A stretch of DNA of 64,000 nucleotides from Actinoplanes solisilvae. GTDB lineage: Bacteria; Actinomycetota; Actinomycetes; Mycobacteriales; Micromonosporaceae. The notes below the pieces were generated by a model. The model saw only the letters and a program-made list of their open reading frames with translations, was not told where the DNA came from and made no database searches. The stretch lies in assembly GCF_003999975.1 (NCBI RefSeq), contig NZ_RJAC01000001.1:1178001-1242000 (forward strand). Direction: 5' to 3'. This document shows positions 8,731 through 16,544 of this stretch, piece after piece. A program made the translations under genes and the position numbers. Positions within the stretch are counted from its first letter, which is position 1. Each line of letters opens with the position of its first letter.

Positions 8731-9326
8731 GACTCGAAGCCGCGGCCGGCCTCGGCCAGCGCTTCGGAGACGAGGTCCCACAGGTTCGTGCCGGGTGGCT
8801 TGTCGAGCCAGATGTGCAGCGCGACCCGCAGGGAGGCGAGAAAGGCCGCCGACGTCATCCGCACCCGTACGCCGGAAGGGTCGTCACCGGTGCGGGCCGC
8901 GATCTCGGTGGACAGGTCGCGCTCGAGCGCCGCGAAGGTCTGCACCTGGGCCGCGACCAGAGCGGGCTGAGCGCGCACGAGACGGCTCTGCGCGATCCAC
9001 TGCGGGTCGAGGTCGCCGAGCTTGAGATAGAACTGCTCGGCCGCCGCGGTGAGCGCCGCCCAGGGAGTCTCGGCCGCCGGCCGTGCCCGCACCTGCTCGA
9101 TCAACAGGTGGATGCGCTGGTAGTCCCCGTAGAGCAGGGCCTCTTCCTTGCTGCCGAAATAGTTCGAGAACGTACGCCGGGAGACGCCCGCCTCGTCGGC
9201 GACGGCCTCGACGGTGACCCGGTCGAAGCCGTGCTCGATGGCCAGGCGCATCGCGGCCGCGTGCAGGGCCTGCCTGGTCGCGGCCTTCTTGCGCTCGCGT
9301 AGTCCGGGCTCGGCAGCGGTGCTCAT
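8727..9326 (-). CDS. TetR family regulator of the adjacent exporter
   Basis: 199 residues; the ATG at 9326 gives MSTAAEPGLRERKKAATRQ, the usual TetR start. Longer in-frame starts lie inside the divergent promoter. The helix-turn-helix spans ~37-57 (TVEAVADEAGVSRRTFSNYF), followed by a hydrophobic ligand domain. It is divergent from an MFS exporter gene 134 bp away with inverted repeats between them, the classical layout for a substrate-responsive repressor of a drug pump. It is convergent with the other TetR gene, their stop codons overlapping by two bases. Confidence 0.9.
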   Translation of the reverse strand: MSTAAEPGLRERKKAATRQALHAAAMRLAIEHGFDRVTVEAVADEAGVSRRTFSNYFGSKEEALLYGDYQRIHLLIEQVRARPAAETPWAALTAAAEQFYLKLGDLDPQWIAQSRLVRAQPALVAAQVQTFAALERDLSTEIAARTGDDPSGVRVRMTSAAFLASLRVALHIWLDKPPGTNLWDLVSEALAEAGRGFES

Positions 9327-9366
9327 GACGTGAGGGTACCGGCCTGTGACTTCGTTCTCAAAGCGC

Positions 9367-9412
9367 AAACTTGCGCAATAGGCAAGCTTTTTAGATAGTT
9401 GCATGAAGCAAC
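9367..9412. promoter_or_regulatory. Inverted repeats in the TetR-exporter intergenic region
   Basis: CTTGC (9370-9374) and GCAAG (9382-9386) form an inverted repeat around a TTGCGCAA palindrome (9371-9378), flanked by AAA and TTT. A second repeat, GTTGC-ATGAA-GCAAC, lies at 9398-9412. The block is locally AT-rich. It sits between the TetR start (9326) and the exporter start (9461), where operators and the divergent promoters are expected. Confidence 0.5.
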
Positions 9413-9460
9413 CGGTTCGCGCTTCAGCGCTTCACCCACGACTGTCACGGAGGCTGCGCG

Positions 9461-11095
9461 ATGAGCGCCCCGACCACCACGAGCGTCCGACCGGGCGCCA
9501 TGTCCCACCGCCAGATCATGGAGGCGCTCTCCGGCCTCCTGCTGGTGCTCTTCGTAGCGATGGCCAGCTCGACCATCGTCTCGACGGCCCTGCCCAGGAT
9601 CATCGGCGCGCTCGACGGCACCCAGACGCAGTACACCTGGGTGGTCACCGCCACGCTGCTGACCGCCACCGCCTCGACCCCCATCTGGGGCAAGCTGGCC
9701 GATCTCTACAGCAAGAAGCTGCTGGTCCAGGTCGCGATCGTGGTCTTCGTCCTCGGCTCGATCGTGGCCGGTTTCGCCCAGACGGCCGGGCAGCTCATCG
9801 CCGCCCGCGCGTTCCAGGGCCTCGGCATGGGCGGCGTGCAGGCGCTGGTCCAGGTCGCGATCGCCGCGATGATCCCGCCGCGCGAGCGCGGCCGTTACAA
9901 CGGCTATCTGGGCGGCGTGATGGCCCTGGCCACGGTCGGCGGCCCGCTGCTCGGCGGCCTGATCGTCGACACCGACTGGCTCGGCTGGCGCTGGTGCTTC
10001 TTCATCGGCGCGCCGATCGCCGTGATCGCCCTCTTCGTGCTCCAGAAGACCCTGAACCTCGAGGTCATCCGGCGGGCCAACGTGAAGATCGACTACTTGG
10101 GCGCCGGGCTCATCGCGGCCGGGGTCAGCGTCCTGTTGGTCTGGGTCTCGTTCGTCGACAACTCGTTCGGCTGGATCTCGTGGCCGACCCTCGCGATGGT
10201 CGGCGCCGGCGTGGTGCTGCTCGCCCTGGCCATCCGGGTCGAGTCGAAGGTCGCCGAGCCGGTCGTCCCGCTCGACATCGTGAAGAAGCGCAACACCGCA
10301 CTGGCGATCATCGCGAGTCTGGCCGTGGGCATGGCGATGTTCGGCGGCGCGGTCTTCCTCGGTCAGTATTTCCAGATCGGCCGCGGTTACAGCCCCACCC
10401 AGGCGGGCCTGCTGACGATCCCGATGATGGCCGGCATCCTGGTCTCGTCGACGGTCACCGGCCGCATGATCACCAAGAGCGGCAAGCTCAAGCCGTACCT
10501 CCTGACCGGCACGATTGCCCTGGTCATCGGCTTTGCCGGGCTCTCGATGCTCGACCATGAGACCCCGCTCTGGTACGTCGGGGTGGCTATGGGCCTGGTC
10601 GGTGTGGGCGTCGGCATGTCGATGCAGAACCTGGTGCTGTCGGTGCAGAACACGGTGGCGCTCAAGGACATCGGCGCGGCCAGCTCGACGGTCGCGTTCT
10701 TCCGCTCGCTGGGCGGCACGATCGGCGTCTCGGTCCTCGGCGCGGTGCTCGCCCACCGGGTCTCCGACCAGATCACCCACGACCTGACCGCCGCGGGCGT
10801 CCCGGCCGGCAGCACGAGCGGCGGCAGCACGCTGAACCTGGCGGCGCTGCCCGACGCGATCCAGCACATCGTGCGGGCCGCCTACGGCGACGCGACCGGC
10901 CACATCTTCCTGATCAGCGCGGCGATCGCGGTCGTCGGCGTGATCGCGGCCGCCCTGATGCGCCCGGCCGAGCTCCGCTCGACGGTCGACACCGACACCC
11001 CGGGGGACCCCGCGACCCGCTCCCCGGCCTCCCTCCCCGACACCCCCTCTGCCTCCGGCGATCCGGCCAAGATCCCCACTCCCCTGATCCGCTGA
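9461..11095 (+). CDS. MFS exporter, DHA2 (EmrB/QacA) family
   Basis: 544 residues, ATG start 11 bp after GGAGGC. About 14 membrane spans are seen, as in DHA2 drug:H+ antiporters. Family marks include 'WVVTATLLTATASTPIWGKLADLYSKK' (motif A region), the stretch 'QGLGMGGVQALVQVAIAAMIPPRERGRYNG', and motif C-like 'GGPLLGGLIVD'. A soluble loop (~440-475) lies before the last span and the C-terminal 45 residues are Pro/Ser/Thr-rich and cytoplasmic. It should expel hydrophobic or cationic compounds. Regulation is probably by the divergent TetR gene; a strong terminator follows. Confidence 0.92.
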   Translation: MSAPTTTSVRPGAMSHRQIMEALSGLLLVLFVAMASSTIVSTALPRIIGALDGTQTQYTWVVTATLLTATASTPIWGKLADLYSKKLLVQVAIVVFVLGSIVAGFAQTAGQLIAARAFQGLGMGGVQALVQVAIAAMIPPRERGRYNGYLGGVMALATVGGPLLGGLIVDTDWLGWRWCFFIGAPIAVIALFVLQKTLNLEVIRRANVKIDYLGAGLIAAGVSVLLVWVSFVDNSFGWISWPTLAMVGAGVVLLALAIRVESKVAEPVVPLDIVKKRNTALAIIASLAVGMAMFGGAVFLGQYFQIGRGYSPTQAGLLTIPMMAGILVSSTVTGRMITKSGKLKPYLLTGTIALVIGFAGLSMLDHETPLWYVGVAMGLVGVGVGMSMQNLVLSVQNTVALKDIGAASSTVAFFRSLGGTIGVSVLGAVLAHRVSDQITHDLTAAGVPAGSTSGGSTLNLAALPDAIQHIVRAAYGDATGHIFLISAAIAVVGVIAAALMRPAELRSTVDTDTPGDPATRSPASLPDTPSASGDPAKIPTPLIR

Positions 11096-11115
11096 TCATT
11101 TCCGGCCGTCCCCCG

Positions 11116-11150
11116 AGGGCGGCGCTCGCTGCGGCGGGCGCCGCCCTTTC
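11116..11150 (+). terminator. Rho-independent terminator of the exporter gene
   Basis: A perfect 10-bp stem (AGGGCGGCGC at 11116-11125, GCGCCGCCCT at 11138-11147) with a 12-base loop is followed by TTTCATTT, 20 bp after the exporter stop codon. Confidence 0.8.
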
Positions 11151-11276
11151 ATTTCTGATGGGCGAGATTGCTCACGCTTGTGAACATGGGATCAACGGCT
11201 CACTCAGAGCTAGCCTTCGGAAGCGGAGCGCTGATCCTGCGGTTTCCCTCAACACACGGGGAAGCTGACGAATAGC

Positions 11277-12917
11277 GTGCCCATGAGCGGAAAGGGGGTC
11301 GGCCAGGTGGACCCAGAGCCGGAGGCGGTGGACGCCCAGGGACTGCACGCCGCCCTCCTCGCGATGGAAGACGAGATCCACTGGGACCCGGCCACCATGC
11401 TCGCGCGCGCGGAACGTTATGAGCGCGTGGCTCGCCATCTCGGCGACGAGACGCTGGTCGCTCGCGCGCGGCTCAGCCAGGCCAACATGCGCATGCGCGC
11501 CGGTGAAGTGGCCGACGCCGCCCAGCTCATCTGGCAGATCCATCAGTGGGCCGTCGACCATGACGTCCGCCAGCTCACCGCCCGCACCCATCTGGTCTGG
11601 TCCGCGATCCACCGCCACCTCGGCGACGCGGCGCAGAGCCTCGAGCACGCCGTGCGCAGCGTCGAGCTGCTCGACGACTCCGCCACTGATCACATGCGCA
11701 TCTGGCACCTGGCCAAGCTGGCCGACGCGTTGGCCTTCGCCGGCTCGCTGCTCGCCGCCCGCGAGCGGTTCGACCAGGCCGAGCGGCTGACGGTCGAGCT
11801 CGACCGGCCCGACCTGCGGCTGTTCGTGCTCAACAACTACGCCTATTCGGAACACGCCGCCGGCAACTACGAGCTGGCCGAGCACACCGCCGCCCGGCTG
11901 CGCACGCTCGCCGCCACGCACGGCTTTGAGCTCGACTCCACCGTGCTTGACACGATCGGCGCGATCGAACTGGGCAACGGCCACTTCGCCGCGGCCGAGC
12001 GCACCATGCTGACGTGCATCGCGAAATACCGTTCGACCGCCCGTGACGACGCCGACGCTCTGCCCGAACACCTGCTCAACCTGGCTCGGGCGCAGCGCGG
12101 GCTGGGGGCGTACGAGAGGGCACAACACACTCTCGACGAATCGCGCCGCCTCTGTGCCGACCGCGACCTGGGCCATTTCCTCGTGCAGACCCACCAGGAG
12201 CAGGCCGAGCTCCACGCCGCCCGTGGTGAGTTCGCCGAGGCGTACGAGGCTCACAAGATGTTCTTCGAGGCTCACCAGGCGCTGCGGTCGCGGCAGCAGG
12301 AGGCGCAGGCCCGCACCCGGCAGGCGCTCTTCGAGACCGCCGAGGCCCGGCAGGAGGCTGAGCGCTTCCGCGAGCAGGCCCGGCGCGACCCGCTGACCGG
12401 CCTGCGCAACCGCCGCTTCATCGACGAGCAGCTCCCGCGCCTGATCGGGGCTGACCCCGACCTGACCGTCGCCCTGGTCGACCTCGACCACTTCAAGCAG
12501 ATCAACGACCAGCTCTCGCACGACGTCGGTGACCAGGTGCTCGTGCAGGTCGCGAAGCTGCTCGAGACCGAGCTGGCCGCCGTGTCGCCCGAGGGCTTCG
12601 TCGCCCGCATGGGTGGCGAGGAGTTCCTGCTCGTCGTGCCCGGCTGTCCGCCGTCGAAGGCCTGCGGCAAGATCGATGGCATCCGGCGTGCGGTCGCGGC
12701 CTACGACTGGGCCGGCATCACGCGCGGCTTGCGAGTCTCCGTCAGCATCGGCGTGGCCGGGGTCGGCGAGGCCGAGACGCTCTCGCAGCCGAGCCTGCTG
12801 TCCACAGCCGACCGCCACCTCTACGCCGCGAAGCACGGCGGCCGCGACCGGGTGGTATGCGGAGCCCCCAATCCGGATAGGACCCGCACCTACCGCGATC
12901 GCGCCTCGGCCGCCTGA
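11277..12917 (+). CDS. TPR-GGDEF diguanylate cyclase
   Basis: Up to 546 residues, soluble. Residues ~30-345 are helical TPR-like repeats (for example 'YAYSEHAAGNYELAEHTAARL' and 'LLNLARAQRGLGAYERAQHTL'). A short helix (~345-375) links to a GGDEF domain (~380-530) starting 'RRDPLTGLRNRRFIDEQLP'. The signature is GGEEF (~446-450), an active variant, with 'DLDHFKQINDQLSHDVGDQVL' for metal and GTP binding. It should make cyclic di-GMP. No RxxD inhibitory site precedes GGEEF, so product feedback may be absent. No EAL domain is present. GTG 11277, ATG 11283 and GTG 11307 are possible starts; the last has a GGGGG stretch upstream. Confidence 0.88.
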   Translation: MPMSGKGVGQVDPEPEAVDAQGLHAALLAMEDEIHWDPATMLARAERYERVARHLGDETLVARARLSQANMRMRAGEVADAAQLIWQIHQWAVDHDVRQLTARTHLVWSAIHRHLGDAAQSLEHAVRSVELLDDSATDHMRIWHLAKLADALAFAGSLLAARERFDQAERLTVELDRPDLRLFVLNNYAYSEHAAGNYELAEHTAARLRTLAATHGFELDSTVLDTIGAIELGNGHFAAAERTMLTCIAKYRSTARDDADALPEHLLNLARAQRGLGAYERAQHTLDESRRLCADRDLGHFLVQTHQEQAELHAARGEFAEAYEAHKMFFEAHQALRSRQQEAQARTRQALFETAEARQEAERFREQARRDPLTGLRNRRFIDEQLPRLIGADPDLTVALVDLDHFKQINDQLSHDVGDQVLVQVAKLLETELAAVSPEGFVARMGGEEFLLVVPGCPPSKACGKIDGIRRAVAAYDWAGITRGLRVSVSIGVAGVGEAETLSQPSLLSTADRHLYAAKHGGRDRVVCGAPNPDRTRTYRDRASAA

Positions 12918-13027
12918 GCTGCGCGTTCTCGCCCCAGCGACGGGCGTGATTTTGATCGCCCTCGACCGTTACTCTTTACCGCACTGACGGACTGTCGGCC
13001 CGGTGCGGGTCGGGCGAGGAGGCGGAT

Positions 13028-13837
13028 GTGAGCGACACCCCCGAGGTCGCGCCTCCGGGCGTCAACATCAACGTTCCCCACTCCGCCCGCATCTACGACT
13101 ACTGGCTGGGCGGCAAGGACAACTTCGCCGTCGACCGCGCGGTCGGCGAAGCCATGATCAAGGCGATTCCCGGCATGCGCTACATGGCCGGCGAGAACCG
13201 CAAGTTCGTCCACCGGGTCGCCCGTGACCTGGTGAAGAAGGAAGGCGTCCGGCAGTTCCTCGACGTCGGCACCGGCATTCCGACCCGGCCCAACCTGCAC
13301 GAGATCGCCCAGCGGCACGCGCGCGAGGCCCGCGTCGTCTATGTGGACAACGACCCGATCGTGCTGGTCCACGCACGCGCCCTGATGATCAGCACCGACG
13401 AGGGCCGCAGTGAGTACATCTCGGCCGACCTGCGCGATCCCGAGTCGATCCTCGCCGACAAGGTGCTGAACGAAACCCTCGACTTCTCGGAGCCGATCGG
13501 TCTCACGCTGATCGCCATCCTCATGCTGATCGCCGACGAGGACGACCCCTGGTCCACGGTCGACGTCCTGCGCGACAAAATGCCCTCGGGCAGCCTGCTG
13601 GCGATCACCCACCCGACGGCCGATTTCGCTCCCGACGAGGTGAACGAAGCCGTGGCCGCCGCCACCGGTGCGGGCATGACCCTGGTCGCGCGCACCGAGT
13701 CGCAGGTCCGCCGCTTCTTCGGCGACTGGGAACTGCTGGAGCCGGGCCTGGTGCCGGTCTCGAGCTGGCGCCCCGACGAGCCGGTCGACAACCCGAAGGC
13801 TGCGTACTACTGGTCGGGCGTGGCGCGCAAGCCCTGA
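13028..13837 (+). CDS. SAM-dependent methyltransferase, DUF574 type
   Basis: 269-residue cytosolic protein, GTG start preceded by GAGGAGG. It carries the signature opening of actinobacterial DUF574 (Methyltransf_19): 'SARIYDYWLGGKDNFAVDR', then the SAM-binding loop 'FLDVGTGIPTRPNLHEIAQ' (~78-96) and 'VVYVDNDPIVLVHARALM'. The C-terminal half has 'LAITHPTADFAPDEV' and ends in 'AYYWSGVARKP'. These proteins are abundant in filamentous actinomycetes but their substrates are mostly unknown. It follows the diguanylate cyclase by 110 bp on the same strand; a functional link is not evident. Confidence 0.92.
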   Translation: MSDTPEVAPPGVNINVPHSARIYDYWLGGKDNFAVDRAVGEAMIKAIPGMRYMAGENRKFVHRVARDLVKKEGVRQFLDVGTGIPTRPNLHEIAQRHAREARVVYVDNDPIVLVHARALMISTDEGRSEYISADLRDPESILADKVLNETLDFSEPIGLTLIAILMLIADEDDPWSTVDVLRDKMPSGSLLAITHPTADFAPDEVNEAVAAATGAGMTLVARTESQVRRFFGDWELLEPGLVPVSSWRPDEPVDNPKAAYYWSGVARKP

Positions 13838-14152
13838 GGGCTCAACCGGCCGGGCCGACCGGCACGGGGGAACCGGACGACCCGGCCGGAGCCGGACAAC
13901 GCCTGCACGCTCGTGTGAGGCGTCGTGAAATTTTCATCAACTGAGGTTTAGACGACCTCGCGTTCGGGAATTTGCCGTCCGGCAAGCAAACTTTGCGCGG
14001 CCGCCGCCGGGCGCCACATCGCGGCGACGGTCCGTAACCGTGGCTCGCCCGCGACCGTCCGCCGCGGGCGATGCGTCACCGAGTCCGTTCTCTTCACGGA
14101 AAGTGATCAACGCTGACGCCCCGTCATCTCCGGAGTCGAGTGTGCTCGGTCG
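13838..14152. other. Intergenic stretch with one strong hairpin
   Basis: About 315 bases lie between the methyltransferase stop and the end of the next (minus-strand) gene. A perfect 9-bp inverted repeat, CCGGCCGGG (13846-13854) and CCCGGCCGG (13881-13889), may act as a terminator although no T-run follows. From ~13918 the sequence is locally AT-richer. I see no convincing coding region, and short open frames here lack ribosome sites. Confidence 0.5.
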
Positions 14153-14404
14153 TCAATCGCCGGCATCAGACTCTTCCTCCTCGGTGGACTGCGGACGGTC
14201 CGCCGGGCGGGCGGGCGGCCGGGTCAATGCGTACCGAACCCCGCCGAATCGGTGTGATACCACGGCGGCGCGAGTTGTCGCGGCACTGACGTCGTCGGTG
14301 AGCGGCTCGTCGCGGTAGAGCGGCGCGGGATTCCCCCGACGCGGTTCGCCCGTATCGGAGTCGCCCTGGTCGAAGTGCTCGGGACCGATGTTCGGAACGG
14401 CCAT
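14153..14404 (-). CDS. Small hydrophilic hypothetical protein
   Basis: 83 residues; the ATG is preceded by GAGAGG seven bases upstream, which supports translation. The protein is charged and Pro-rich, with no membrane span and an acidic end (TEEEESDAGD). The middle stretch 'AVVSHRFGGVRYALTRPP' is the only part that looks structured. No family is recognised. It diverges from the DUF397 gene, and the shared upstream region holds inverted repeats and the regulatory module described below, so it may belong to the same circuit. Function unknown. Confidence 0.55.
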   Translation of the reverse strand: MAVPNIGPEHFDQGDSDTGEPRRGNPAPLYRDEPLTDDVSAATTRAAVVSHRFGGVRYALTRPPARPADRPQSTEEEESDAGD

Positions 14405-14494
14405 CTCGTTACCTCTCGCTAGGACGCCCCCGCCAGGGAGCCTTGCGTCGAGGGCCGCAGACGCCGTTTCCGCGACCGATCAGTCACACAAAGA

Positions 14495-14511
14495 TGTCAC
14501 CCTAAGTGACA
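14495..14511. promoter_or_regulatory. Inverted repeat TGTCAC-N5-GTGACA
   Basis: A perfect 6-5-6 inverted repeat lies between the small minus-strand gene (start 14404) and the DUF397 gene, just upstream of the TATCAT element at 14534. It could be an operator or activator site. The half-site TGTCA also occurs upstream of the XRE-gene module, but without the same symmetry. Confidence 0.4.
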
Positions 14512-14533
14512 CCCGCAAAATGCGTACGTGCGT

Positions 14534-14584
14534 TATCATGCTCACAATCCCGTGAGTACGCAAGGCCAAATGCACGTGCATTTG
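14534..14584 (+). promoter_or_regulatory. Promoter/operator module of the DUF397 gene (copy 1)
   Basis: TATCATGCTC (14534-14543; TATCAT suits an actinobacterial -10), 15 non-conserved bases, CGCAAGGCC (14559-14567), two bases, then ATGCACGTGCAT (14570-14581), the core of a perfect 18-bp palindrome at 14567-14584. The same three blocks with identical spacing occur in the same orientation upstream of the XRE gene (16365-16415, minus). The palindrome ends 85 bp before the DUF397 start, downstream of the presumed -10, where a repressor would act. Confidence 0.7.
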
Positions 14585-14669
14585 CACAAGGTGTGAGGCG
14601 ACGATTGCACACAGGAGAGCATCTGACTCCGGACGATCGCCGGCCGGAGCAAATCAAGGGAGCTTCAAC

Positions 14670-14906
14670 ATGACGTACGCGGTCAACGGCATCCCCGCCG
14701 GCCAGTTGGAAGGTGTCACCTGGCAGAAGAGCCGGCGCAGCAACCCCAGCGGCAACTGCGTCGAGACTGCCCTCCTCCCCAACGGCGAGGTGGCCATGCG
14801 CAACTCCCGCGACCCCGAGGGTCCGGCGCTCATCTACACCCGGGCCGAGATCGAGGCGTTCCTCGGCGGCGTCCGCGACGGCGACTTCGACAACCTGCTC
14901 GCCTGA
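14670..14906 (+). CDS. DUF397 domain protein
   Basis: 78 residues, ATG preceded by AGGGAGC at a good distance. It is a complete DUF397 domain: 'WQKSRRSNPSGNCVETALLPNGEVAMRNSRDPEGPALIYTRAEIEAFLGGVRDGDFDNLL' carries the family's W-x-K-S-S/R, G-N-C-V-E and R(D/N)S motifs. In Streptomyces, DUF397 proteins act with XRE/DUF5753 regulators (WhiJ-like or antitoxin-like pairs), usually from adjacent genes on one strand. Here the partner regulator is at 15355-16263 on the opposite strand, facing this gene, and the two share a promoter module. That strongly suggests a functional pair. The protein is small and soluble, with no catalytic motif. Confidence 0.93.
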   Translation: MTYAVNGIPAGQLEGVTWQKSRRSNPSGNCVETALLPNGEVAMRNSRDPEGPALIYTRAEIEAFLGGVRDGDFDNLLA

Positions 14907-15354
14907 GCCGGCGTACCCCGAAAGCCTGAATCTCCTCCGGCGAGGGTTCGCCTCGGATGGCATCGGACAATCACGATCCGGTACGGCACGAGTCGGCGAA
15001 CACCGAGCCGGCCCGCACCGAACCGGCACAGTTGGAAAGGCGCTGGCCTCTGGCCGGCCGCTTCGGGCGTGACGCGCCCATCTCCGCGTCGCGGCCGACG
15101 AGCCTTCGATCCGATCGCAACAGCCCACAGCCGGGCGACGCGATCATCATGAACGCGTACCCGAAAAAGAGATGGGCCTGCCTAGCGGTTCAAGCCAGGC
15201 AGGACCCAGAACGGTAGAACGGTTCGTCCACGGTCGTCGGCAGCGGGCGTGGACGAGCCCCTTACCAATGCCTCACCCCGGCCTCGTGGCCGAAGGCGAG
15301 ATCGCAGAGCTTACCCCGCGTCGGCGCGCGGTTCCAGACAGTCGCGCCGGAAGA
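14907..15354. other. Non-coding stretch between convergent DUF397 and XRE genes
   Basis: About 450 bases between the two 3' ends. A hairpin with 10-bp arms and one mismatch lies at 15177-15203 (CCTGCCTAGC, loop GGTTCAA, GCCAGGCAGG); it may terminate transcription from either side. Open frames here (for example 14957-15217, plus) have no ribosome site and no recognisable sequence. I see no tRNA or other RNA gene that folds properly. Confidence 0.5.
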
Positions 15355-16263
15355 TCAGGCGGGATGCCCGACCTCGTGCAGCAGCTTGCCCAGGATCTCG
15401 GGCGTGTGGTTCGGCGGCTCGGCGTCGATGCAGACCCGCTCCATCGCCATCGCGTACTGGTCGACGTCTTCGCGCTTGTCCAGGTAGATCGCGCTCGTGA
15501 GCTGTTCGACGTAGACCACGTCGGGGAGCTCGGGCTCGGGGAAGCGCAGGATCGCGAACGGGCCGCCCGCCGCGGCGTGACCGCCCGCGTGGAACGGGAT
15601 GATCTGCAGCCGAACGTTGGGCTTCTTCGACGCCTCGATGAGGAACTCGATCTGCGCCTTCATCACCTCGACGCCACCGATCGGCCGGCGGAGCACCGCC
15701 TCGTCGATCACCGCCCAGAGCTGCGGCGCGCCGGGGCGGTCAAGAATCTGCTGCCGCTGACGACGCAGTTCGACGCGCTTGTTCATCTCTTCGGGCGTCA
15801 CGCCGGCGTGGCCGAGCATGATGACCGAGCGGGCGTAGTCGGGCGTCTGCAGCAGGCCCGGCACGAACTGGATCTCGTAGGTGCGGATCAGCGTGGCGGC
15901 CGCCTCGAGCCCCAGATAGGACTGGAACCAGCCGGGCATGACGTCGCTGAACTGCTGCCACCAGCCCGGGTTGTTGGCCTGGCGGGCCAGCACGAGCAGA
16001 GCTTCACGCTCGTGCGACTCGGTCACTCCATAGAGGGTCAGCAGGTCGCTGACATCGCGCTCCTTGAAGCTGACCCGGCCAAGCTCCATGCGGCTGATCT
16101 TGGATCCGGACGCCCGGATCTCCCACCCGGCGTCCTCGCGAGTGATGGCCTTGGCCTCGCGCAGTCGCCGAAGCTGGGTTCCGAGGAGGATGCGCAGGAC
16201 GGTGGGTCCGCCGGTCGGCGCCTCCTCCTGCTGCGTACCCGCGCTCACCTGGCTCCTCGTCAT
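15355..16263 (-). CDS. XRE-family regulator with DUF5753 domain
   Basis: 302 residues. The N-terminal helix-turn-helix (~25-85) reads 'LGTQLRRLREAKAITREDAGWEIRASGSKISRMELGRVSFKERDVSDLLTLYGV', a typical XRE domain. The DUF5753 domain follows (~105-295), with 'EIQFVPGLLQTPDYARSVI', 'ELRRQRQQILDRPGAPQLWAVIDEAVLRRPIGG' and 'LRFPEPELPDVVYVEQLTSAIYLD'. Such proteins pair with DUF397 partners and control development, antibiotic production or phage resistance in Streptomyces. A GTG at 16248 has the better ribosome site (GAGGAG four bases upstream) and may be the true start. The promoter region carries the same module as the DUF397 gene, suggesting joint autoregulation. Confidence 0.93.
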   Translation of the reverse strand: MTRSQVSAGTQQEEAPTGGPTVLRILLGTQLRRLREAKAITREDAGWEIRASGSKISRMELGRVSFKERDVSDLLTLYGVTESHEREALLVLARQANNPGWWQQFSDVMPGWFQSYLGLEAAATLIRTYEIQFVPGLLQTPDYARSVIMLGHAGVTPEEMNKRVELRRQRQQILDRPGAPQLWAVIDEAVLRRPIGGVEVMKAQIEFLIEASKKPNVRLQIIPFHAGGHAAAGGPFAILRFPEPELPDVVYVEQLTSAIYLDKREDVDQYAMAMERVCIDAEPPNHTPEILGKLLHEVGHPA

Positions 16264-16364
16264 CGCTCGTCAAGGGGCTGCCTGGCCGCAGTCCCTCAGC
16301 ATCCTAAGGGGGAGATCGTCCAACACGAAACAGCTCGGGCATGCGCTCGGGCGTCTGCCCAATG

Positions 16365-16415
16365 CGGATGCACGTGCATCCGGCCTTGCGAACGCCCTTG
16401 TACGCGAGCATGATA
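16365..16415 (-). promoter_or_regulatory. Promoter/operator module of the XRE gene (copy 2)
   Basis: Read on the minus strand: TATCATGCTC (16415-16406), 15 bases, CGCAAGGCC (16390-16382), two bases, ATGCACGTGCAT (16379-16368) inside the perfect 18-bp palindrome CGGATGCACGTGCATCCG (16365-16382). Blocks and spacing equal those upstream of DUF397; only the outer palindrome bases differ (AA/TT there, GG/CC here), and symmetry is kept. It lies 102 bp before the XRE start. Confidence 0.7.
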
Positions 16416-16544
16416 GCTGACAGACACGCACCGTCTGCTGACACAGCGTGCTGAATGTTCGGCTTCTCGGCCGACACGCAAGCCGCGGTGGCGTTCCCCC
16501 GCCATCCGTGCGAACGAGTCCCGAGATCTTGGAGGGTCATCTCG

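Noticed and set aside
15177..15203. Hairpin with GGTTCAA loop resembling a tRNA T-arm
   Set aside because: No D-arm, anticodon arm or acceptor stem can be folded around it; probably a terminator.
14957..15217. Possible 86-residue protein between the DUF397 and XRE genes
   Set aside because: No ribosome site and no recognisable sequence; codon pattern does not resemble neighbours.
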